A DNA stretch of 64,000 nt from an uncultured Alphaproteobacteria bacterium (GTDB taxonomy: Bacteria > Pseudomonadota > Alphaproteobacteria > Micavibrionales > Micavibrionaceae): the NCBI GenBank assembly GCA_946481075.1, contig CAMLMC010000001.1:372001-436000 (forward strand). Reading direction: 5' to 3'. The notes under the pieces were generated by a model, which saw only the letters and a program-made list of their open reading frames with translations, was not told the DNA's origin and did not search any database. A program made the translations under genes and the position numbers. This document shows positions 45,069 through 53,729 of this stretch, piece by piece. Each line of letters begins with the position of its first letter. Position 1 is the stretch's first letter.

Positions 45069-45493
45069 TAAATTACTCCAAGCCTATTCTGGTTGCTCTC
45101 GTAACTGCCTTGACCTTATCCGCCTGTAGCACCGTTGGTGATATCAAGGAGCGTCACCGTCAGGAGGATGTCGCGCACCGTTTGGGATGCGAATTCTATC
45201 AGGAAGGCGTTGCATCGTGGTATGGCGAAGGTTTTCGCGGCCGCAAGACAGCAAGCGGAGAGCGTTTCAATCCCGACCATATGACCGCCGCCCACAGAAA
45301 ATTGCCGTTCGGCAGCGTGGTGCGTGTGATCCGCGCGGACGGCGAGGTTGACAAGGACGGCGTAGAACTTCGTATCAACGACCGTGGCCCCTATACCGGC
45401 GGACGCGTGATCGATGTCAGCGCGAGCGCGGCAGGCAAGTTAGGATTCAAAGGCGCGGGCCTTGCACCGGTGCGTGTTTATCTTTGTGAATAA
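45065..45493 (+). CDS. rlpA: RlpA-type septal ring lipoprotein
   Basis: A 142-residue lipoprotein with lipobox LSAC-S near residue 20 and a double-psi beta-barrel domain (GVASWYGEGFRGRKTASGERFNPDHMTAA, then VELRINDRGPYTGGRVIDVS). RlpA proteins bind or cleave denuded peptidoglycan strands at the septum; the catalytic Asp-containing region is present, but there is no C-terminal SPOR domain, so it is a short form. The start is a GTG at 45065 inside the overlap with the glycosyltransferase stop. Confidence 0.9.
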   Translation: MINYSKPILVALVTALTLSACSTVGDIKERHRQEDVAHRLGCEFYQEGVASWYGEGFRGRKTASGERFNPDHMTAAHRKLPFGSVVRVIRADGEVDKDGVELRINDRGPYTGGRVIDVSASAAGKLGFKGAGLAPVRVYLCE

Positions 45494-45559
45494 TCATCAA
45501 TCACCAATCGTCACGGCCCAGCCCGGTCTTGATGGCCGCTTTGTCGTGACGTGATGGCC

Positions 45560-46096
45560 TTATGGTTGCCAGTCGTGGCCGCTATAGGCGTTTGCGTGGA
45601 ATGGAGATGATTGTCCATCCGCATATTCATCCATCGCCTTGATCGCATCGTCGACGACAACACCGGATAATTCCGGATGCGCCGGAAGACGGAAGAGTTC
45701 GGCGGTCTCCAATTTCAAGTGGCCATATTCACCGCGCAAAGTTTCACGGAAGGCGATGATATTGTCGATCCCGGATACGGTGAGCGATGTTTGGTCCGCG
45801 AAAACGGTTTTCTGCACAGTGACCTTTTGATCCGCCAGATGGGTGATGAAATTGTCGAGGTCATCCCATTCTTCATAAAGATGCATGGACATTTTGATCA
45901 CAGGTGTTCCATGCACCGGCAGGATATGAAGATTGAATACACTCGATATAGGGTTGAGGCCCAGTTGCCCGAGCATGACCTTTTCGCCGTTCAAATTTTC
46001 CGGATCTTCCGAGATATTCAGCGTTTCCTGATAATAGGTACGCAATTCTCCATCGGGGTTGTGAACGAGGACTTCGGGGCTTTTGAGCGCGGGCAT
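45560..46096 (-). CDS. unknown 178-residue protein
   Basis: A soluble, acidic protein (begins MPALKSPEVLVHNPDGELRT, ends NAYSGHDWQP). No recognised domain, signal peptide or membrane segment. The ribosome-binding site is an AGGAAT about ten bases before the ATG. It follows the 59-residue membrane protein gene on the same strand by 98 bases and is convergent with rlpA. Natural composition and lack of the stop-free GC-bias pattern suggest it is real. Confidence 0.68.
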   Translation of the reverse strand: MPALKSPEVLVHNPDGELRTYYQETLNISEDPENLNGEKVMLGQLGLNPISSVFNLHILPVHGTPVIKMSMHLYEEWDDLDNFITHLADQKVTVQKTVFADQTSLTVSGIDNIIAFRETLRGEYGHLKLETAELFRLPAHPELSGVVVDDAIKAMDEYADGQSSPFHANAYSGHDWQP

Positions 46097-46194
46097 CGGC
46101 GGCTATTCCTTTGGCAAAGAGTGAACTTTGCGGTCAGGTTGTAATCAAAAGACCGTCCGATTGCAAGAAAATTATGGTAATTCAGGGCCGATTT

Positions 46195-46374
46195 TTAAGG
46201 TCCCGAAGGTTTTCGCCCCGATAACGCCTTGGCCACCGCCGGACCGACAAGCACAAGGGCGGCAAGGGCGGTTCCGCCGACCACGCGCGCGGCCTGCCAG
46301 AAATCGATGCGGGCCTGCGTGTCAGTATCGGTTTTGGGGGTGGAATCGGTTTTATCCTGTGTATTCCTAGTCAT
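46195..46374 (-). CDS. small single-span membrane protein of 59 residues
   Basis: Minus-strand gene from ATG 46374 with a strong AGGGAGA ribosome-binding site, stop at 46195. The N terminus is polar and Asp/Thr/Lys-rich (TQDKTDSTPKTDTDTQ), then a membrane segment at about residues 33-52 (VVGGTALAALVLVGPAVAKAL) and a short basic tail SGRKPSGP. No function recognised; the layout suggests an inner-membrane bitopic peptide. It is divergent from kdsA. Confidence 0.6.
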   Translation of the reverse strand: MTRNTQDKTDSTPKTDTDTQARIDFWQAARVVGGTALAALVLVGPAVAKALSGRKPSGP

Positions 46375-46562
46375 TTTCAGTCTCCCTGTTTTGTTATGGG
46401 CGGCCTCATTCGCGGGCTGCCTTATCTATAAGAAAACGGCATTTTGCCTTGGATGACAATAAAAATCGTAAATGCGGCTATATATCAAAGCCTTAGTTTT
46501 GCCGAAGTCGCGCGGCATTTTGCCGCTGGAGTTTGAAACGCCAACCGAGTAAAAGAGAATCC

Positions 46563-47384
46563 ATGAAAACAGTCAAAATCGGCGATATCGCCATATCCAA
46601 TTCCAATCCCTTTGCCCTGATCGCGGGACCGTGTGTTCTTGAGAGCCGTGGCCACGCCTATGACATGTGCGGCAAGATTACGGACATAACCAAGCGCCTT
46701 GGCATTCCGGTGATTTACAAATCATCCTTCGACAAGGCAAATCGAACATCCGTGTCGGGTGTCCGGTCCGGCGTCAATTTCGAAGAGGCGATGGAGATTT
46801 TCCGCGATATCAAGCGCGATTTCGGTGTGCCTGTCATTACAGACATCCATACCGAAGAACAATGCGCCGCCGTGGCGCCGAGCGTGGACGTTTTGCAAAT
46901 CCCTGCATTTTTGTCGCGCCAGACGGACCTGCTGCTCGCCGCCGGAAAAACCGGCAAGGCGATCAATGTCAAAAAGGGACAGTTCCTTGCGCCATGGGAC
47001 ATGAAAAATGTCGCCGCGAAAATCGCGAGCACAGGCAACGAGAACATCATGCTCTGCGAACGTGGCGCGAGTTTTGGGTACAACACGCTGGTCAGCGATA
47101 TGCGCGCTCTGCCGATTATGGCCGAAACTGGATACCCCGTTGTGTTCGATGCCACCCATTCGGTGCAGCAGCCGGGCGGGCAGGGAACATCCTCGGGCGG
47201 TGACCGCCGCATGGTGCCGGTGTTGGCGCGTGCGGCAATGGCCGTGGGTGTTGCCGCCGTGTTCATGGAAACGCACCAAGACCCCGATAACGCGCCGAGC
47301 GATGGCCCGAACATGGTGAAGATCACCGATATGGAAGCGCTGCTCGAAAAAATGAAGCGTATAGACGAGATTGCCAAGGGATGA
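46563..47384 (+). CDS. kdsA: 3-deoxy-8-phosphooctulonate synthase
   Basis: Condenses PEP and arabinose 5-phosphate to KDO-8-phosphate for the LPS inner core. The 273-residue TIM barrel has [38 protein letters not shown] and [14 protein letters not shown], all conserved in the family. The start at 46563 ([11 protein letters not shown]) is preferred over the TTG-type codon upstream. Its stop overlaps the following gene by ATGA. Confidence 0.97.
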   Translation: MKTVKIGDIAISNSNPFALIAGPCVLESRGHAYDMCGKITDITKRLGIPVIYKSSFDKANRTSVSGVRSGVNFEEAMEIFRDIKRDFGVPVITDIHTEEQCAAVAPSVDVLQIPAFLSRQTDLLLAAGKTGKAINVKKGQFLAPWDMKNVAAKIASTGNENIMLCERGASFGYNTLVSDMRALPIMAETGYPVVFDATHSVQQPGGQGTSSGGDRRMVPVLARAAMAVGVAAVFMETHQDPDNAPSDGPNMVKITDMEALLEKMKRIDEIAKG

Positions 47385-47875
47385 GCGTCGAACGCGGATG
47401 GGGACGGGATATCAAGGCGACCGTGCAGCGGCGCGGCGAAAAACCCGCCTTGTCATCATCCGCGTATGACAGTCTTTCGACCAAAAAACCTATTGGCGAC
47501 CGCAATAGCGATCATTTCCCCAAGGCAAAACCCGCCGCACCCAAAATTGAAAAATGGATGGCGGGCAGGCAATCGGACTATCCAGCGATGATCAAGGGCC
47601 GTATCGAACAAAAGATTGCGGAGATGGAGATACATCCCGAATTTGCAAAAACTCTCGAAAAAACAATCCGACGTCGCGTTCTTTGGACAATAATCGGCAT
47701 TTATTTTTCGATCGGTTTTGCACCCATCTTGCTGCCTGTTTATTTTATCGGCCTGTTCCTGTTTGTGGGTGGCGTGATTTTATTACCGCCGGTACGGGAA
47801 AGATTTTTCAATTTTATCTTTGATACGCTCGCCACTTTCGTTGCCGCGAATAAAGTCAAGAAGAAGTCCTCTTAA
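47381..47875 (+). CDS. unknown membrane protein
   Basis: A 164-residue protein with a polar, basic N-terminal half (residues 1-100) and two adjacent hydrophobic segments at about residues 101-123 and 126-143 ([34 protein letters not shown]). Ends in KVKKKSS. No family recognised. The start overlaps the kdsA stop (ATGA), so it is translated with kdsA. It converges with the minus-strand gene downstream, with which it overlaps by four bases. Confidence 0.72.
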   Translation: MSVERGWGRDIKATVQRRGEKPALSSSAYDSLSTKKPIGDRNSDHFPKAKPAAPKIEKWMAGRQSDYPAMIKGRIEQKIAEMEIHPEFAKTLEKTIRRRVLWTIIGIYFSIGFAPILLPVYFIGLFLFVGGVILLPPVRERFFNFIFDTLATFVAANKVKKKSS

Positions 47876-48453
47876 AACTCCTGCCTCTTCGGTTTGAAGT
47901 TTGTGAAGGGCAGATGGAATTTCTTCGCGTAAATCATCCGTTCCAGATCTTCCGAAACGACTGTGGCCGTATGCGCCAGAATGGCCGCGCTGATGGCGTC
48001 ATTAAACATGTTCATGCGCAAACGCGTGATGGAGGCATTCGGAATAATTTGTTCGGGCAGGGCGGATTGCGCGAACGATTCCCGCAGAACGCGCAGCGTG
48101 TCATCAAAGGGCAGCAGCAAAGAACGGTCCATCGCCTGCACCAGCGGATCAACCATCGGATCAAGCCGCGCCAGCGGGGCGCCGTTACCGACAAAGCACA
48201 CCTCGTTCCATTCAAGCACGATGTCGTTTTCTTTCATCCGTCGTTCAAGCATATAGAGAGCAGGGGCGTAAAGGCTTTTGGGCGATCCATAAAAGCCCAC
48301 GGTTGCATTCAGAACATCCGCGCCATCCTTCATCAGTGTCACTTGCACGGGGATGTGTTTGCCGTTCGAATTACGGATGGCATTGATGTCTTTGTAATCG
48401 ACGTCCGGCAACGCCCTTTGAACGTCATCCCATGTAGGCTTTAGCTTTTTCAT
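47872..48453 (-). CDS. unknown 193-residue protein
   Basis: A soluble protein (begins MKKLKPTWDDVQRAL, ends [11 protein letters not shown]) with no recognised motif, signal or membrane segment; it contains one cysteine (EVCFVGNG). The ATG at 48453 with an AGGAATC ribosome-binding site is preferred to a TTG at 48489. The gene is convergent with the membrane protein gene and divergent from the sigma factor gene. Conserved small hydrophobic/charged pattern supports it being real. Confidence 0.7.
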   Translation of the reverse strand: MKKLKPTWDDVQRALPDVDYKDINAIRNSNGKHIPVQVTLMKDGADVLNATVGFYGSPKSLYAPALYMLERRMKENDIVLEWNEVCFVGNGAPLARLDPMVDPLVQAMDRSLLLPFDDTLRVLRESFAQSALPEQIIPNASITRLRMNMFNDAISAAILAHTATVVSEDLERMIYAKKFHLPFTNFKPKRQEF

Positions 48454-48661
48454 GGATTGATTCCTGCCAAATATAAGGATTTCGGGCAAGACTCTTCAAT
48501 TATGGCAACGAAAACAAGTGTTTGGCCATTATCGAAATTGTTTGTTGCAATGTGTTTACAAAGTTTTTCACATCCGCAACAAACCCGAAAAACGGGTGTT
48601 ACAGCCCTGCACTAGATTGATCATCGTTGAAACGAATTCTTGAATCTCAAAGGAGACGACG

Positions 48662-49198
48662 ATGTTTGCAGAAGCCCAACTGATCGAAGAAATGCCGAAA
48701 CTGACAAAGTTCGCCCACAAGTTGACGCGTAATACGGCCGAGGCAGAAGACCTTGTTCAATCCACGCTTCTTCGTGCGATCGAAAAGAAAACATACTTTC
48801 AGGAAGGCACGGACCTTTTCAAATGGACATCGAAGATCATGTACAATCTGTTCGTGACGGATTACCGCCGCAAGACAAAGTTCGAAACGCAGTATGATCC
48901 GGAAACGTATATCGATGCTCGTTCTGTTGAGCCGGACCAACAAACAAAAGCCGAGGTCAGTGCTTTGGCCGAAGCGATGGAGCAGATGAGCGCCGAGCAC
49001 AAGGAAATTCTGATCCTATGCTGTGTGAAAGGTATGCAATATCAGGAAGTGGCCGAGGCGCTGGATATCCCGGTCGGCACCGTTCGCTCACGCCTGTCCC
49101 GCGCCCGTGCGCATCTGGTGGAACTGATGGATGGTCCGGGTGACGCAGACGCCGCTTTCCTTCCTTCCGCCGCCACAATCAACCGCATGGCCGCATAA
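48662..49198 (+). CDS. ECF-type RNA polymerase sigma factor
   Basis: A 178-residue group IV sigma factor. Region 2 is visible at about residues 10-65 (FAHKLTRNTAEAEDLVQ, LFKWTSKIMYNLFVTDYRRK), and region 4 with its helix-turn-helix at about residues 110-155 (YQEVAEALDIPVGTVRSRLS). No anti-sigma factor, PhyR or NepR gene is adjacent, so the subgroup and signal are not clear. The gene has an AAAGGAG ribosome-binding site and a small ACCCG/CGGGT hairpin at 48583-48597 in its leader, and is followed by a strong terminator. Confidence 0.92.
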   Translation: MFAEAQLIEEMPKLTKFAHKLTRNTAEAEDLVQSTLLRAIEKKTYFQEGTDLFKWTSKIMYNLFVTDYRRKTKFETQYDPETYIDARSVEPDQQTKAEVSALAEAMEQMSAEHKEILILCCVKGMQYQEVAEALDIPVGTVRSRLSRARAHLVELMDGPGDADAAFLPSAATINRMAA

Positions 49199-49230
49199 GC
49201 AAAAAGTTTACACTCCAAATGTGAAACGAG

Positions 49231-49261
49231 GAGACGGGTCCGAAAGGGCCCGTTTCTTTTT
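49231..49261 (+). terminator. rho-independent terminator after the sigma factor gene
   Basis: GAGACGGG (49231-49238) pairs with CCCGTTTC (49249-49256), including one G-T pair, and is followed by TTTTT. It closes the monocistronic sigma factor transcript. Confidence 0.85.
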
Positions 49262-49278
49262 GATAGATTTAAATTTTT

Positions 49279-49653
49279 TTAAATAAACAGAGCGCGGCCT
49301 TTGTCGTCGGTGTGCGCGTATTTGCGGGTGAGAATGTGGGCCTTTAGCAAATCGACATTTTTGCGGTTGGCCTTCCAGCCAATGTCGAATATGTCGCCGA
49401 AAAAGGGGATGATCCCTATGGCCCAGTCAATGAACACATTCCAGATCATCCGCGCCATCAGGGCGGGTGTGACATGGGGGCGGGCCTTGTGAAGGATATA
49501 GCCGGACACCCCGAGGGTGATGGTGTCACCAATTCCGGGGATTAAGCCGATGATTCCGTCCAGCCCCATGGGAACGGGCACGCCCGGAATACGGAATTGC
49601 GTATCCATCAGATTGGCGAGCCAGTCCAGCTTTTGCAGTTCGGAATCCTTCAT
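49279..49653 (-). CDS. DUF4112 family membrane protein
   Basis: A 124-residue protein with the DUF4112 pattern (LDWLANLMDTQFRIPG, GLDGIIGLIPGIGDTITLG, IPFFGDIFDIGWKANRKN). Two hydrophobic stretches at about residues 30-53 and 69-88 may span or dip into the inner membrane. The function of this family is unknown. It is divergent from eno and ends close to the sigma factor terminator. Confidence 0.88.
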   Translation of the reverse strand: MKDSELQKLDWLANLMDTQFRIPGVPVPMGLDGIIGLIPGIGDTITLGVSGYILHKARPHVTPALMARMIWNVFIDWAIGIIPFFGDIFDIGWKANRKNVDLLKAHILTRKYAHTDDKGRALFI

Positions 49654-49733
49654 CCCCTATATACGGTCAAGCGGCAAAAAAGTTCATTTGCCCCTAGACG
49701 AAAACCCCCGAAAACCGTAGATTGAGGCCCTAA

Positions 49734-51065
<1,332 letters not shown>

Positions 51066-51071
51066 TTTTTT

Positions 51072-51129
51072 GTCATTCTGAGCGAAGCGAAGAATCTTAT
51101 GGGATCCTTCGGCTTCGCCTCAGGATGAC
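51072..51129. repeat. palindromic repeat, family A (copy 5), after eno
   Basis: Begins GTCATTCTGAGCGAAGCGAA, ends TTCGCCTCAGGATGAC; this is one of the best-conserved copies, with GAAGAATC / GGATCCTTC arms. It lies between the eno stop and its terminator. Confidence 0.92.
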
Positions 51130-51138
51130 AGTCAAAAA

Positions 51139-51170
51139 TAATCCCCGCCTTTGTTGCGGGGATTTTTTTT
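51139..51170 (+). terminator. rho-independent terminator after eno
   Basis: AATCCCCGC (with loop CTTTGTT) pairs with GCGGGGATT, followed by an eight-base T run. It ends the eno transcript just before the 3' end of the opposite-strand small exported protein gene. Confidence 0.92.
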
Positions 51171-51438
51171 ACATGCAGACGGCTTGGCAACCTATATCCG
51201 GTCGAGGGGGTGCAGCCAAGGCTGTATCAAAACTTTTTGTTTTGGTGAGTGATGGAGAGGTTGCCACAATCCGGAAATCTTCGAGATAGCCGCCAGTGAT
51301 ATGGCCTGTATCTTGTGTGCGCACATGCGAGGCCACAGTTGGTTGTTCAACCGGTGTGATGCTATTCATGTATTGGTTGATGCCCAGTGCGGCAACAACG
51401 CCAAAGGCTGCGGCGGCGACAATATTGGCTTTGCTCAT
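51169..51438 (-). CDS. small exported protein of unknown function
   Basis: An 89-residue protein with an N-terminal hydrophobic segment (ANIVAAAAFGVVAALGI) that can be a signal peptide or anchor, followed by a polar part and two C-terminal cysteines in IGCQAVCM (CxxxC). No family recognised. The AGGGA ribosome-binding site is seven bases before the ATG. A promoter (TTTACA, 17, TAGCAT) with a palindrome over its -35 lies at 51499-51471, suggesting regulated expression. Confidence 0.6.
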   Translation of the reverse strand: MSKANIVAAAAFGVVAALGINQYMNSITPVEQPTVASHVRTQDTGHITGGYLEDFRIVATSPSLTKTKSFDTALAAPPRPDIGCQAVCM

Positions 51439-51470
51439 AATATTTCCCTCACGTTTATAATCTATGAGAG

Positions 51471-51499
51471 ATGCTACATTTATTTACATAATATGTAAA
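51471..51499 (-). promoter_or_regulatory. promoter with palindromic operator for the small exported protein gene
   Basis: On the minus strand TTTACA (51499-51494) and TAGCAT (51476-51471) are 17 bases apart. The -35 lies within the 17-base palindrome TTTACAT-AAT-ATGTAAA (51483-51499), a candidate binding site for a dimeric regulator. Confidence 0.5.
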
Positions 51500-51572
51500 G
51501 GGTTATTTTAAAGCTGCGTTAACCATGATTGACGCAAAGGTCAAGATTCGTCCATGTGCGGGGATTTTTTTA

Positions 51573-51665
51573 CGTCATTGCGAGCGAGGCAATCTAGCTT
51601 ACGAGATTTCGGAAAGCGCTATAGGATGGATTGCCGCGTCGGCCTTTGGCCTCCTCGCAATGACG
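51573..51665. repeat. palindromic repeat, family B, before the YciI-like gene
   Basis: Begins CGTCATTGCGAGCGAGGCAA and ends CCTCCTCGCAATGACG with the GGATTGCCGCG arm. It lies at the 3' end of the YciI-like gene, which is on the minus strand, and may act as its transcription end. Confidence 0.9.
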
Positions 51666-51673
51666 GATTTGGT

Positions 51674-52042
51674 TTACTCAAAATCCTTCGCCTCGTAAAA
51701 CGGGCGGATTTCGATTTCGGATGGGCCGCGCATCGGGTTCGGGCATTTTTTCGCCCATGCGATGGCGTCATCCATATCCTTGACTTCCCAGAGCCAGAAG
51801 CCAGCGACCTGTTCGCTGGCCGGAAGGAACGGGCCTTTGCGCACGGTGCGGTTCGGCCCATCAAAAGCTATACGAACGGCTTCGGAAGTAGGGCGCATTC
51901 CATCGCCATCCAATAGAGCGCCGGCGGCAATCAATTCTTCATTGAATTTGCCCATGTCTTCCATCAATTGCTGGAATTCTTCCTTGGGCGGAAGGCCGCG
52001 TTCGCTGTCTTCCGTCGCCTTTACAAATACCATCACGCGCAT
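51674..52042 (-). CDS. YciI-like (DGPF domain) protein
   Basis: A small dimeric alpha-beta barrel-type protein of 122 residues in the YCII/DGPF superfamily. The start is MRVMVFVKATEDSERG and the signature part is RKGPFLPASEQVAGFWLWEV with the ligand-pocket residues usual for the family. Related proteins often accompany ECF sigma factors, but none is adjacent here (one lies 2.5 kb away). The molecular function is unknown. Confidence 0.85.
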   Translation of the reverse strand: MRVMVFVKATEDSERGLPPKEEFQQLMEDMGKFNEELIAAGALLDGDGMRPTSEAVRIAFDGPNRTVRKGPFLPASEQVAGFWLWEVKDMDDAIAWAKKCPNPMRGPSEIEIRPFYEAKDFE

Positions 52043-52149
52043 GTCGTTCTCCTTTGAATAAGTAGTCTATAGTCTTCACAAAATTTATTCCTGAATCAAA
52101 TGAATCGCTTAGGCGTTTTGTTCCTTATGCGTTCTCATTTAAGCGGTTG

Positions 52150-52193
52150 GAATCACTCAGGTTTCCTTTGACCTGAAGACTCAGGTGTGATTC
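52150..52193 (+). promoter_or_regulatory. leader hairpin just upstream of ftsB
   Basis: GAATCAC (52150-52156) pairs with GTGATTC (52187-52193), and TCAGGT (52157-52162) with ACCTGA (52171-52176), leaving a ten-base bulge on one side. The hairpin ends four bases before the AGGAG ribosome-binding site of ftsB and could control its translation or act as a terminator-like structure. No T run follows. Confidence 0.45.
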
Positions 52194-52203
52194 ATTAGGA
52201 GAC

Positions 52204-52515
52204 ATGAAGAAACTCATCGAACAGCGCTATGTCGTCCGCCAGAATATCGTGGCGGTGATTGGCGTGTGTTTGTCGGTCTATTTCGGATATCATTTGATCG
52301 CGGGGGAGCGCAGCTATCTGCGCCTGTTGTCCCTCAATTCCCAGCAATCCCAGACCGAAATCCAGTTGGCGCAGGCCACAACCGAGCGCGAGGCATTGGA
52401 GCAAAAAGTCGTTATGATGCGCCCGGGGCATGTCGATGCCGACCTTCTGGAAGAACAGGCGCGCAAAGTGCTCGGTTTTTCCTATGAGGACGAGAAGGTC
52501 GTGATCAAGAACTAG
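52204..52515 (+). CDS. ftsB: FtsB/DivIC family septum formation protein
   Basis: Part of the FtsQ-FtsL-FtsB complex that activates septal peptidoglycan synthesis. The 103-residue bitopic protein has one membrane segment at about residues 15-35 (IVAVIGVCLSVYFGYHLIAG) and a coiled-coil from about residue 40-75 (SLNSQQSQTEIQLAQATTER), ending with the ARKVLGFSYEDEKVV part typical of this family. It lies between eno and pdhA, the classical alphaproteobacterial place. Confidence 0.93.
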   Translation: MKKLIEQRYVVRQNIVAVIGVCLSVYFGYHLIAGERSYLRLLSLNSQQSQTEIQLAQATTEREALEQKVVMMRPGHVDADLLEEQARKVLGFSYEDEKVVIKN

Positions 52516-52602
52516 ACCTAACCTGTTCTTTTCTTTCTCTTTTTCAATTTTTCCAAAGATATCAACATGTTGCGGTGCACAAACGGTCCGATTTCGCTGG
52601 AA

Positions 52603-52630
52603 TTGGCATTAAGAATTGTGTACTTAAAAT
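52603..52630 (+). promoter_or_regulatory. probable pdhA promoter
   Basis: TTGGCA (52603-52608) and TAAAAT (52625-52630) match the sigma-70 consensus at five of six positions each, with 16-base spacing, about 50 bases before the pdhA ATG. The 162-base gap after ftsB suggests independent transcription of the pdh genes. Confidence 0.55.
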
Positions 52631-52677
52631 CACGACATTTTGAAAATTGTAGCCAATAGCAACAAGGTAAACTTTAC

Positions 52678-53709
52678 ATGGCCGCCGACAAGAAAGCTAA
52701 AAAGCCCAACCTGAAATCCGTTTCCAATACTTCCCCGCAGCCAAGTGCCGAAGAGATGAAAAAACTCTATCGCGATATGCTGCTGATCCGCCGCTTTGAA
52801 GAGAAGGCCGGGCAGCTTTATGGGATGGGCCTGATCGGTGGTTTCTGCCACCTATATATCGGGCAGGAAGCGGTTGTGACCGGCATTCAATCCGTGCAGG
52901 AAGAGGGCGACACCGTTATCACGACCTACCGCGACCATGGCCACATGCTCGCCTGCGGGATGGAAGCGCGCGGCGTTATGGCCGAACTGACGGGCCGCGA
53001 AGGCGGTTATTCACGCGGCAAAGGTGGTTCCATGCACATGTTCTCGGCGGAAAAAAACTTTTTCGGCGGACATGGTATCGTGGGCGCGTCAACCGCGCTT
53101 GGAACGGGCCTTGCGTTCTATCACAAATATTCCGGCGATAACGGCGTGGCCGTTGCGTACATGGGCGATGGATCCGCGAACCAGGGGCAGGTGGCCGAAT
53201 GTTACAACATGGCGGCGCTTTGGAAGCTTCCGGTTCTCTACGTCATCGAGAACAACCAATATGGTATGGGCACAAGCGTGAAGCGTTCTTCCGCCGGTCA
53301 GCTTTATCAACGTGGTTCCGGTTACGGCATTCCGGGTGAACAGGTCGATGGTATGGATGTGTTCTCCGTTCAGGCGGCGGCGCGTCAGGCGATCGATTAT
53401 GTGCGCTCCGGTAACGGTCCGTATATCCTCGAAGTCATGACATACCGTTTCCGCGGCCATTCCATGTCAGACCCTGCGAAATACCGCACGAAGGAAGAAG
53501 TCGACAACATGAAGGATAACCGCGATCCAATCGCGACGATCCGCGTGAAGATTTTGGAAGAGGCTGGCGTTGACGAAGCCGAACTCAAAGCTATCGAAAA
53601 AGAGATCAAGGATATCGTCACCGACGCCGCCGAATTCGCGCAAAGCTCACCGGAACTTCCCCCGGAAGAGCTCTGGACCGATGTTTTGAAAGAAGTCAAA
53701 TACAACTAA
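52678..53709 (+). CDS. pdhA: pyruvate dehydrogenase E1 component, alpha subunit
   Basis: Thiamine-diphosphate subunit that decarboxylates pyruvate and passes the acetyl group to the E2 lipoyl arm. The 343-residue protein has the TPP-binding GDGSANQGQVAECYNMAALW near residue 163 and FRGHSMSDPAKYRT, which in the family surrounds the activity loop. The short N-terminal Lys/Pro-rich tail is usual. It begins the pdhA-pdhB(-pdhC) cluster and is followed 20 bases later by pdhB. Confidence 0.98.
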   Translation: MAADKKAKKPNLKSVSNTSPQPSAEEMKKLYRDMLLIRRFEEKAGQLYGMGLIGGFCHLYIGQEAVVTGIQSVQEEGDTVITTYRDHGHMLACGMEARGVMAELTGREGGYSRGKGGSMHMFSAEKNFFGGHGIVGASTALGTGLAFYHKYSGDNGVAVAYMGDGSANQGQVAECYNMAALWKLPVLYVIENNQYGMGTSVKRSSAGQLYQRGSGYGIPGEQVDGMDVFSVQAAARQAIDYVRSGNGPYILEVMTYRFRGHSMSDPAKYRTKEEVDNMKDNRDPIATIRVKILEEAGVDEAELKAIEKEIKDIVTDAAEFAQSSPELPPEELWTDVLKEVKYN

Positions 53710-53729
53710 TACTAATAAGGTAGCAGACA

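Noticed and set aside
45509..45551. CGTCACG / CGTGACG pair between rlpA and the 178-residue gene as a terminator
   Set aside because: The arms are 29 bases apart with no T run, so the hairpin is weak and cannot be supported as a terminator.
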